Source of the DNA: Ideonella sp. | GTDB lineage: Bacteria > Pseudomonadota > Gammaproteobacteria > Burkholderiales > Burkholderiaceae_C | Direction: 5' to 3' | Length of the DNA stretch: 64,000 nt | Assembly: GCA_016721465.1 (NCBI GenBank) | Contig: JADKIA010000029.1 | Coordinates: forward strand, 138,822-202,821 | Shown here: positions 34,193 through 46,889 of the stretch, in pieces | Layout: each line of letters starts with the position of its first letter | How positions within the stretch are numbered: the stretch's first letter is position 1 | The notes under the pieces: model-generated | Seen by the model: the letters and a program-made list of their open reading frames with translations, nothing else | Databases searched by the model: none | What the model was told of the DNA's origin: nothing | Translations under genes and position numbers: made by a program

Positions 34193-35208
34193 GCACGGCA
34201 GTGACGCCGACGGACCAGGCGCAAGCCGTGCCCAAGGCCGACTTCGACCGAAAGCCGCTTTGGATGCTGGGGCTGGTGATGCTCGCCGCCGTCCCCGCCA
34301 TCGGCAGCGGCAGCACCTGGCTCACGCTCACCGTGGCCGGGCTGGCCATGGGCTTCATCGTCTTCATCATCGCCTCGGGCCTCACGCTGGTGTTCGGCCT
34401 GATGGACGTGCTGAACTTCGGTCACGGCGTGTTCATCGCACTGGGCGCCTTCGTTGCCACCAGCGTGATGGGTGGCATGGCCGGGTTCTCGGCGCAGGGC
34501 GGCTGGCAAAGCCTGGTGGCCATCTTCTGCGCCATGCTGGTGGCCATGGCGGTGGCCGGTGCCGTGGGCCTGGCTTTCGAGCGCCTGATCGTGCGGCCGG
34601 TGTATGGCCTGCACCTCAAGCAGATCCTGATCACCATGGGCGGCATGATCGTCGGCGAGGAGATCATCAAGATGATCTGGGGCCCGCTGCAGATCGCGCT
34701 GCCCTTGCCCGATGCGCTGCGCGGCTCCTACCTCATCGGGGACGCGTCCATCGAGAAATACCGCCTCATCGCCTCGGCCATCGGTGCGCTGGTGTTCGCG
34801 GGCCTGGTGTGGACGCTCAGCCGCACCAAGATCGGCCTGCTGATCCGCGCCGGCGTGCAGGACCGCGAGATGGTGGAGTCGCTCGGCTACCGCATCAAGC
34901 GCCTGTTCGTCGGCGTGTTCGTGGCGGGCTCGGCCCTGGCCGGCCTGGGTGGCGTGATGTGGGGCCTGTACCAGCAGAACGTGTCGCCGCAGATCGGTGC
35001 GCAGGTCAATGTGCTGATCTTCATCGTCATCATCATCGGCGGCCTGGGCTCCACGCTGGGCTGCTTCATCGGGGCGTTGCTGGTGGGGTTGATGGCCAAC
35101 TACGCCGGCTTCCTGGCGCCCAAGGTGGCGCTGTTCTCCAACATCGCCTTGATGGTGGCGGTGTTGCTGTGGCGGCCGCAGGGGCTCTACCCCGTGACGA
35201 ATCGATGA
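34189..35208 (+). CDS. livH: Branched-chain amino acid-type ABC transporter permease (LivH-like)
   Basis: A 339-residue inner-membrane permease with about eight or nine hydrophobic segments: ASGLTLVFGLMDVLNFGHGV near the start is the LivH hallmark, and the cytoplasmic loop RAGVQDREMVESLGYRIKRL contacts the ATPases. It ends with GGLGSTLGCFIGALLVGL and LWRPQGLYPV. The N-terminal 25 residues are hydrophilic, somewhat longer than typical LivH. The ATG lies within the livF stop (ATGA). Confidence 0.9.
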   Translation: MSTAVTPTDQAQAVPKADFDRKPLWMLGLVMLAAVPAIGSGSTWLTLTVAGLAMGFIVFIIASGLTLVFGLMDVLNFGHGVFIALGAFVATSVMGGMAGFSAQGGWQSLVAIFCAMLVAMAVAGAVGLAFERLIVRPVYGLHLKQILITMGGMIVGEEIIKMIWGPLQIALPLPDALRGSYLIGDASIEKYRLIASAIGALVFAGLVWTLSRTKIGLLIRAGVQDREMVESLGYRIKRLFVGVFVAGSALAGLGGVMWGLYQQNVSPQIGAQVNVLIFIVIIIGGLGSTLGCFIGALLVGLMANYAGFLAPKVALFSNIALMVAVLLWRPQGLYPVTNR

Positions 35209-35284
35209 CCCCCCCCGGAGCACCTTCGGTGCCTCCCCCCCAGGGGGGCGCCCCCAGCGGTCCGGCCAAGCCGGACCCGCGGCG
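35209..35284. repeat. Hairpin-rich intergenic repeat, copy B
   Basis: Second copy of the element at 32515-32588, located between livH and livM. It keeps the CCCCCCGGAGC start, the ACC-TTC-GGT mini-hairpin, the CCTCCCCCC/AGGGGGG run, TCCGGCCAAGCCGGA (a better palindrome than in copy A) and CCGCGGCG. The two copies interrupt the same operon at different junctions and may set different levels of receptor, ATPase/LivH and LivM. Confidence 0.75.
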
Positions 35285-35314
35285 GCCGCATGGGGCGGCC
35301 TGCAGCTGCGGAGC

Positions 35315-36412
35315 ATGTCCATGCTGAACAGACTTCTTTCCCACGACCTGCCGCGCAGCCGCTGGCTGGCGCTGGCGCTGATCGTTGTCGTCGTCGGCCT
35401 GGCCGTGGCGCCGTTCGCCTTCCCGGGCGCCAAGGCGCTGTCCGTGGCCGCCAAGATCCTGGTCTTCATCCTGCTGGTGGCCAGCTTCGACCTGCTGCTG
35501 GGCTACACCGGGATCGTCAGCTTCGCGCACACCATGTTCTTCGGCATTGGCGCCTATGGCGTGGCCATCGCCAGCACGCGCATGGGGCCCGGCTTTGCCG
35601 CAGTGGCGGCGGGCACGCTCGGTGCGCTGCTGGTCTCACTGGGCCTGTCGCTGGTGATCGGCCTGTTCTCGCTGCGCGTCAAGGCCATCTTCTACGCGAT
35701 GATCACGCTGGCCGTGGCCACCGCCTTCCAGACGCTGGCCTCGCAATTGAGCGACTTCACTGGCGGCGAAGACGGCCTGACCTTCAAGAATCCCGAAATC
35801 TTCAGCCCGTCGTTCGAGCCCTTCGAGCATCCCTTCCTCGGTGTCAGCGTGGACGGCAAGATCTTCGCCTACTACCTGTTGTTCATCGCCGTCGTGCTGT
35901 TGTTCCTGGCCCTGCTGCGCATCGTGAATTCGCCCTTCGGCCGCGTGCTGCAGGCCATCCGCGAGAACGACTTCCGGGCCGAGGCGATCGGCTTTCGCAC
36001 CGTGGTCTACCGCACCTGGAGCAACGTGCTGTCGGCCGCTTTCGCCACGCTCTCGGGCGTGCTGCTGGCGCTGTGGCTGCGCTATGTGGGGCCGGACACC
36101 ACGCTGTCCTTCGAGATCATGCTCGACATCCTGCTCATCGTGGTGATCGGCGGCATGGGCACCATGTACGGCGCGGTGGTGGGTGCGGCACTGTTCGTGC
36201 TGGCGCAGAACTACCTGCAGGACCTGCTCAAGCTCGGCGCCGCGGCGCTCGAAGGCGTGCCGCTGCTGCCCCACGTCATCTCGCCCGACCGCTGGCTGCT
36301 GTGGCTGGGGGTGTTGTTCGTGCTCTCGGTCTACCACTTTCCCTCTGGCGTCGTGGGCCGCCTGAGGGCCATGGCCCTGCGCCTGGCGCCTGCCGCTGCG
36401 CACAAGCCCTGA
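35315..36412 (+). CDS. livM: Branched-chain amino acid-type ABC transporter permease (LivM-like)
   Basis: A 365-residue permease. Seen: SFDLLLGYTGIVSFAHTMFF near the N-terminus, the coupling loop RVLQAIRENDFRAEAIGFRT, and IVVIGGMGTMYGAVVGAALF. Two in-frame ATGs are available at 35315 and 35321; GCGGAG at 35308-35313 is better spaced for the second, so the protein may be two residues shorter. It is the last gene of the importer operon and its stop lies 1 bp from the stop of the convergent binding-protein gene. Confidence 0.92.
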   Translation: MSMLNRLLSHDLPRSRWLALALIVVVVGLAVAPFAFPGAKALSVAAKILVFILLVASFDLLLGYTGIVSFAHTMFFGIGAYGVAIASTRMGPGFAAVAAGTLGALLVSLGLSLVIGLFSLRVKAIFYAMITLAVATAFQTLASQLSDFTGGEDGLTFKNPEIFSPSFEPFEHPFLGVSVDGKIFAYYLLFIAVVLLFLALLRIVNSPFGRVLQAIRENDFRAEAIGFRTVVYRTWSNVLSAAFATLSGVLLALWLRYVGPDTTLSFEIMLDILLIVVIGGMGTMYGAVVGAALFVLAQNYLQDLLKLGAAALEGVPLLPHVISPDRWLLWLGVLFVLSVYHFPSGVVGRLRAMALRLAPAAAHKP

Positions 36413-36413
36413 C

Positions 36414-37529
36414 TCAGCGCTGGAACTTGCCGTCCGGCCCGATGATGGACAGGTCGGAATACTCCAGCCCGGTGTGATCGTTGGGGCCGTAGCTCACCTC
36501 CAGCCCGCCGATGTCCACCTTCTTCATCGATTCCAAGGCGGTCCGGATCCGCTCACGCGTGGGGTTGGGGCCGGCGCGCTTCAGGCCTTCGACCAAGACC
36601 TTGGCGGCCGCAAAGCCTTCCAGCATGGCGGGGGTGATCTCAGAGGCACCCTTGCTGCCCAGCAGGTCGTGCAGTTCCTTCACCATCGGCGCGGCCATCG
36701 AGCGCTCGTAGGGGAAGACCTGGCTCACCACCATGCCGCGCGCGTTCTCTTTCAGCGACTTGACGAAGCCCGATGCGGCGTTGTTGGACAGCGTGACGAT
36801 CTGCGCCCGTGAACCCGCTGCGCGCAGCAGTGCCACGCCATCGGCCACGTGCGTGCCCGAGCCGATGAAGATCACCGCCTGCGGGTCGGTCTTCATGATC
36901 TCGGGCACCACCGGCGCGAATTCGGGCTTGCTGCGGTCGTACTTGATGTGGGCCACCGGCTTCTTGTTCACTGCGGCAAAGCCGTTGAGCGCACCCTTGG
37001 CGCCATCGTCGCCAAAGGCGTCGTTCGACTGCAGCAGCACGATGCGGTCCACGCCCACCAGGCTGAGGTGGCGCACCGCGCGTTCCGATTCCTTCTGGTA
37101 GGTGGCGCGCACGTTGAACACCCAGGGATGCACCGGGTTGTGGAAGATCATCGCGCCGGTGGATGGGCCGATCAGCGCGATCTTGTGTTCGGTCAGCAGT
37201 GGCAGGATCGCCTGGGTCTGCGGCGTGCCCCGGTTGAAGAACAGCGCCACCACGCCCTGGTCGATCAGCTTCTTGGCGTTTTCCGCCGCGAGCTTGGCAT
37301 CGAACTTGTCGTCCAGCGAGATCAACTCGACCTGCTGGCCGTTCACCCCGCCCTTGGCGTTGATGGCGTTGAGGTAGACCTTGGCGCCGTCGGTGCCCTC
37401 CTTGACGCCCGACGCCACCGGCCCGGTGAAGCTGGAGGTCTGCCCGATCTTGATCTGCGCCCATGCCGTGGCCGAGGCCAGGCACAGCGACAGCGCCACC
37501 AGGGCGGGCTTGAAGGGCAGGATGTTCAT
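36414..37529 (-). CDS. ABC transporter substrate-binding protein (LivJ/K family), convergent copy
   Basis: A 371-residue periplasmic receptor. The signal peptide ends at ATAWAQ; then IKIGQTSSFTGPVASGVKEG, GVNGQQVELISLDDKFDAKL, ALFFNRGTPQTQAILPLLTE, IGPSTGAMIFHNPVHPWVFN and FEGFAAAKVLVEGL-like LEGFAAAKVLVEGLKR. It is transcribed toward livM, so it is not in the operon, but it may feed the same permease with a different ligand. The ligand is unknown. Confidence 0.88.
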   Translation of the reverse strand: MNILPFKPALVALSLCLASATAWAQIKIGQTSSFTGPVASGVKEGTDGAKVYLNAINAKGGVNGQQVELISLDDKFDAKLAAENAKKLIDQGVVALFFNRGTPQTQAILPLLTEHKIALIGPSTGAMIFHNPVHPWVFNVRATYQKESERAVRHLSLVGVDRIVLLQSNDAFGDDGAKGALNGFAAVNKKPVAHIKYDRSKPEFAPVVPEIMKTDPQAVIFIGSGTHVADGVALLRAAGSRAQIVTLSNNAASGFVKSLKENARGMVVSQVFPYERSMAAPMVKELHDLLGSKGASEITPAMLEGFAAAKVLVEGLKRAGPNPTRERIRTALESMKKVDIGGLEVSYGPNDHTGLEYSDLSIIGPDGKFQR

Positions 37530-37737
37530 GCGGGTCCTTTGCTTGAGGTCGAGCCGGGCCGGTGCAGCCGCCGGCGCCGGGGCCAATTCTGTCCCCGATT
37601 GGGCCGCTGCATGCACCGGGCGAACCTGTACGGTTTGACAGGCGGCACCGGCTGGGCCGCCATGCCCATGTCCCCGCACCAGGGCCCGGTGCGGCGCACT
37701 CCCTAGAATGCCCCGCTCGACCCACCGGAGTCATCGC

Positions 37738-43412
<5,675 letters not shown>

Positions 43413-43418
43413 GCGGTT

Positions 43419-43949
43419 TCAGCTCGGGGGCAGGGCGAGGCGCTGAATCCAGGCCCGCACGCGTGCGGATTCGGCATCGTCTGGGAGCTCACGGGCGCGT
43501 TGCAGCGCCTGCTCCAAGGTCACGATGCCAGCGTGCAGCAGTGCGCGGTTGAAACGGCTGTCTTTGTCGCGTGCAGCGCAGGCCTTGGAAACGAACAGGT
43601 CGATAGGGTCCAGGCAATAGGCCACGCGGTCATTGGTTGCTGCGCTTTGCAGCCGCGTCAAGCGGCCTTCCCAACCGGCAGGAAGGTGAGCGGTGTCCGG
43701 GCCCACGCCTTGCGCGTAGTAGCCGAAATGATCATGGAAGAAGGACAACTCGCCAATAGCACCATCGATCAGGTCTGCGAGTTCGGGTGCGTTCAGCGGG
43801 TAGAGGTCCACTTCCATGGACAGCGTGCAGTCTGCTGGCGGGTGCTCCACCGTGCCAAGGATCGACTGGCTGCCGATGACCACAAACTCGTACTGGTTCG
43901 TGATCTCGGCCGCCGCACGGATCACGTGTTCGAGCTGCGACCTTTGCAT
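43419..43949 (-). CDS. DUF6036 family nucleotidyltransferase
   Basis: A 176-residue protein with the pattern of DUF6036: an N-terminal helix (LEHVIRAAAEITNQYEFVV), the nucleotidyltransferase GS motif in VVIGSQSILG, the acidic SMEVDLYPLN, then LADLIDGAIGELSFFHDHFG and YYAQGVGPDTAHLPAGW, LDPIDLFVSKACAARDKD. The family has a reduced MNT/AbiEii-like fold; some relatives are toxins of toxin-antitoxin pairs. Its start lies inside the 3' end of the preceding gene (28-bp overlap), so the two are coupled. It ends 6 bp from the end of uvrA. Confidence 0.78.
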   Translation of the reverse strand: MQRSQLEHVIRAAAEITNQYEFVVIGSQSILGTVEHPPADCTLSMEVDLYPLNAPELADLIDGAIGELSFFHDHFGYYAQGVGPDTAHLPAGWEGRLTRLQSAATNDRVAYCLDPIDLFVSKACAARDKDSRFNRALLHAGIVTLEQALQRARELPDDAESARVRAWIQRLALPPS

Positions 43950-44242
43950 GCGCGAATGATCTCAAGACGCGTGCGGGGGCTCAAGGCCCGCCCCAAAGGA
44001 GAAGACTGCCGCAGTTGTTTGGCGTGCTCATCCAGCCCCAGAGCGCGTTGCCATTGCCGTGTCTCGATGATGCTGCGCCATTCATCACGCAGTGGTTTGG
44101 AATCCTCCGGCGCCACGTCGTCCCAATGGTCCAGCGTTGCCAGGACGGACGCCACCAGTTCAGGTCGCTCCGCCAGTGCCCGCACGGCGGCGGCGGCGAG
44201 CATGAGACTTTGCCTGTCGCTGGTTTGGTGACGCGGGTCCAT
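43922..44242 (-). CDS. Small protein coupled to the DUF6036 nucleotidyltransferase (putative antitoxin)
   Basis: A 106-residue, mostly helical and charged protein: SLMLAAAAVRALAERPELVA, then SVLATLDHWDDVAPE and DEWRSIIETRQWQRALGLDE. I do not recognise a named family, but small helical proteins of this size precede DUF6036 genes elsewhere. The 28-bp overlap and the shared promoter region suggest a two-gene module. Its upstream region (44243-44353) is also the leader-side flank of the CRISPR array. Confidence 0.7.
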   Translation of the reverse strand: MDPRHQTSDRQSLMLAAAAVRALAERPELVASVLATLDHWDDVAPEDSKPLRDEWRSIIETRQWQRALGLDEHAKQLRQSSPLGRALSPRTRLEIIRACKGRSSNT

Positions 44243-44250
44243 CGGTTGAG

Positions 44251-44273
44251 GCTACCTCGCGTTGGGGAATGCG
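44251..44273 (+). other. Degenerate tracr-like anti-repeat upstream of the CRISPR array
   Basis: GCTAC, two extra bases, then GCGTTGGGGAATGCG resembles the tracrRNA stretch at 49995-50014 (GCTACGCGATTGGGAAATGCG), including the GCTAC that is absent from the CRISPR repeat. It has the same strand orientation as the tracrRNA, differs by a short insertion, a missing A and one G/A change, and lies 80 bp before the first repeat. It could be a decayed duplicate of the tracrRNA or a short RNA that pairs with crRNA. No terminator hairpin follows. Confidence 0.4.
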
Positions 44274-44353
44274 GCAAGCCCTCCCCTCAAGGCACATCGC
44301 GCTATCGGCGCGACCGACTTCCACGGGGCGCCTTGTGCGCCCGGTGAAAGTCG

Positions 44354-45541
44354 GTTCCGGTCAGAGCGCATTTCCCAATCGCCTAGACTCAGACTGCCGG
44401 CCGACTGCCATGTTGTGTTGTTCCGGTCAGAGCGCATTTCCCAATCGCCTAGACTAGCGAGCCCAGCAAGAGCGCTACGCCTATGGTTCCGGTCAGAGCG
44501 CATTTCCCAATCGCCTAGACTCAAGAGGATGACAGGGACGTGCTGGTTCTCGTTCCGGTCAGAGCGCATTTCCCAATCGCCTAGACTGTACGGGCGGCCC
44601 GGGATGTCGATCGATCTGTTCCGGTCAGAGCGCATTTCCCAATCGCCTAGACTCGCGGCAAGTCTCGATGCCGCCTTGCGCAAGTTCCGGTCAGAGCGCA
44701 TTTCCCAATCGCCTAGACTTCAGTCGTCTGCATGTGTTGCAGCGGGTGGGTTCCGGTCAGAGCGCATTTCCCAATCGCCTAGACTGGTCTCTGGGTAGAC
44801 GTGATAGCCGGGCGGTTCCGGTCAGAGCGCATTTCCCAATCGCCTAGACTCCTGCTCAGAGCTGGTTTATCGCGTCACAGTTCCGGTCAGAGCGCATTTC
44901 CCAATCGCCTAGACTGCATTCGGTCAGCGTTCTCCGCGCCGTATAGTTCCGGTCAGAGCGCATTTCCCAATCGCCTAGACTCGATCTTGTCTGCTGTGTA
45001 GCAGGCCATATGTTCCGGTCAGAGCGCATTTCCCAATCGCCTAGACTCCGACATAGTGGTCGTGGACGAGTAGACATGTTCCGGTCAGAGCGCATTTCCC
45101 AATCGCCTAGACTGCGGTGTTCGACAATGCCACCATCACGTTCGTTCCGGTCAGAGCGCATTTCCGAATCGCCTAGACTCAAGATGGAAGCGCTGTATTT
45201 GGGGCCTAAGTTCCGGTCAGAGCGCATTTCCCAATCGCCTAGACTCTGGTTGATGTGGGCATGCTTACTCCGTCTGTTCCGGTCAGAGCGCATTTCCCAA
45301 TCGCCTAGACTCGCACCCCAGGCCCCCGCGGTGACGCGGGGTTCCGGTCAGAGCGCATTTCCCAATCGCCTAGACTCCGCAAGCGCTGTATTCCATGGGT
45401 GCATCGGGTTCCGGTCAGAGCGCATTTCCCAATCGCCTAGACTGCGCAGCTTGCGAAGGGGTCAGCACGGGTTCGGTCAGGCGCTTCCCGCCAGGGGCCG
45501 CCACGGTTCCGGTCAGAGCGCATATCCCAATCGCCTAGACT
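44354..45541 (+). CRISPR. Type II-C CRISPR array, 36-bp repeats, 18 full-length repeats plus one degenerate
   Basis: Repeats of 36 bp start GTTCCGGTCA and end CGCCTAGACT. Starts: 44354, 44420, 44486, 44552, 44618, 44684, 44750, 44815, 44880, 44946, 45012, 45078, 45144, 45210, 45276, 45341, 45408 and 45506. Spacers are mostly 30 bp, four are 29 or 31. Repeat 13 has a C-to-G change (TTCCGAATC) and the last a T-to-A change (GCATATCCC). Between 45444 and 45505 a shortened repeat (from 45471) replaces one unit. Rightward transcription is indicated by anti-repeat orientation, the degenerate right end and the terminator at 45552. Each repeat ends in TAGACT, a possible -10 box, as in Neisseria II-C arrays. 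Confidence 0.98.
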
Positions 45542-45551
45542 CCGCTGCGAT

Positions 45552-45579
45552 AACCCCTTGATTCGTCAAGGGGTTTTTC
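45552..45579 (+). terminator. Intrinsic terminator at the distal end of the CRISPR array
   Basis: A perfect 10-bp stem AACCCCTTGA/TCAAGGGGTT with a TTCG tetraloop is followed by TTT on the plus strand, ending at about 45579. It is the strongest rho-independent terminator in the window. It lies 10 bp after the last repeat, so it stops array transcripts before they run antisense into cas2. On the minus strand there is no T-run, so it marks the direction of the array. Confidence 0.9.
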
Positions 45580-45611
45580 GCTTCTGAGGTGGTGAAAAGC
45601 TGGGCCATGGG

Positions 45612-45938
45612 TCAGAAAAGGTCGAACTGATCGGGCGTTTTGTTGGGCGGAAGTTTGGCCTTGCCCTGGAACGCGACGATGCGTTCGTACTGCCGATCCG
45701 TGAACTGCAGTATGTTGACCCTGCCGCCTTCTGGCAAGGCAATTTCCACTCGCTTGCAGTAGGTGTCGATCTGCGTGGTGCTGGTACAGAAGCGCATGTA
45801 GACGCTGAATTGGCTCATCTCGAAACCCATGTCCAACAGCGCATTGCGGAACTCGGTGGCGGCGCGTCGCTCGGCTTTCTCGACCACCGGCAGATCGAAC
45901 ATGACGATCATCCACATGAGCCGGTATCCCGAAAGCAT
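45612..45938 (-). CDS. cas2: CRISPR-associated endonuclease Cas2
   Basis: A 108-residue protein with the Cas2 ferredoxin-like fold: YRLMWMIVMFDLPVVEKAER with the conserved Asp after the first strand, RNALLDMGFEMSQFSVYMRF, and the C-terminal PEGGRVNILQFTDRQYERIV. Cas2 dimers bridge two Cas1 dimers in the spacer integration complex. It is the third gene of cas9-cas1-cas2, starting 18 bp after the corrected cas1 stop. A second in-frame Met (MWMIVMFDLP) is an alternative start. Confidence 0.95.
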   Translation of the reverse strand: MLSGYRLMWMIVMFDLPVVEKAERRAATEFRNALLDMGFEMSQFSVYMRFCTSTTQIDTYCKRVEIALPEGGRVNILQFTDRQYERIVAFQGKAKLPPNKTPDQFDLF

Positions 45939-45956
45939 GTGCGCGTCAAATCCATG

Positions 45957-46884
45957 CTACTCGTCGCGAAGGGACGATGCCAGCGCCAATGGCAAACCAG
46001 GCAAGGGAAGATCCAGCTTGTCGCGTTGGCCCAGGTAGACCTGGGCGAGCGAAGTGGCCAATTTTTGTGCACACACGGTGACGGGCGTGGCGCCCACAGC
46101 GGTCTGCATGTCGTCGTACAGAGTGCACCAAAGCGCGCTTGCTGTCCGGCGTCACCTGATCCTCGCCATTGCGCAGCAGATGCCAGACCTTCAGGTCGAT
46201 GATGGGGCGAAATGGCTCCATCACGTCGTCCACCAGGCGCATGGCATTGGTGTCATTGCTGTGGTGCAGGCCGATGCTGGGGTGCAAGCCAGCTGAGATG
46301 ATGGCGCGCGCGGTGGCTGCACGCAACACTGTGTAGCCATAGTTCAGCAGTGCATTGACGCCACCGCCATCCTGGTCGCGGCGGAACCCATCACCAAAAA
46401 GAAGCGTCCAATATCGCCGAGCACCTTGCGCCTCGATGTTGGCGGGGTCACCGCTTTTGACTTTGCAAACCAATGCCGTCAGCGGTGCCGTGGCGGCGCC
46501 CGCGGCTTCCAACGCTGCTGCTTGCTGCTCCAGCTTCGAGCGCACCACGGCGGCCCAGAGGCGCTTGTGCACTGGCAGCGCTGCCCCGATCTGTGCCTCG
46601 ATGCGTTTGGCCTGCTCGAAGTTGCCGTCAATGGGCAGCAGCATGCCGACTGCGTTGTGGTTGGCGCCGCATAAGACGAACGGTGCACCGCGCTGCGCCA
46701 GCGCTACCAGCAGGTTGTTTGTGGAGCTCAGGCCATGGGCATTGGCGATGACGGCGGCGATGTCGTCCAGCGGAACTTGTCCCAACTCCGAGCGTTCGCC
46801 TTCGGTGTCCTGCACCACCATGAAGCCGCGGTTCATGGACAGGTGACGGCGATCATCGGCGACTTCGACGATGCGGCCGATCAT
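45957..46884 (-). CDS. cas1: CRISPR-associated integrase Cas1 (frameshift near the C-terminus)
   Basis: Residues 1 to about 255 follow type II Cas1: VPLDDIAAVIANAHGLSSTN, the catalytic Glu in IEAQGARRYW, the His in LHHSNDTNAM and the acidic residue in VMEPFRPIID. After KRALVHS the frame is lost. Removing a two-base deficit near 46,121 restores LYDDMQTAVGATPVTVCAQK, LATSLAQVYLGQRDKLDLPL and a TAG at 45957-45959, the normal C-terminus. As given, translation would instead run in another frame to 45946. The catalytic core is intact, so either sequencing error or a recent lesion in the tail is possible. It starts 5 bp after cas9. Confidence 0.9.
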
Positions 46885-46889
46885 GCTGC

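Noticed and set aside
44252..45561. Open frames running through the CRISPR array
   Set aside because: They translate the repeats themselves (a recurring FRSERISQSPRL) because the 66-bp period keeps the frame open; not proteins.
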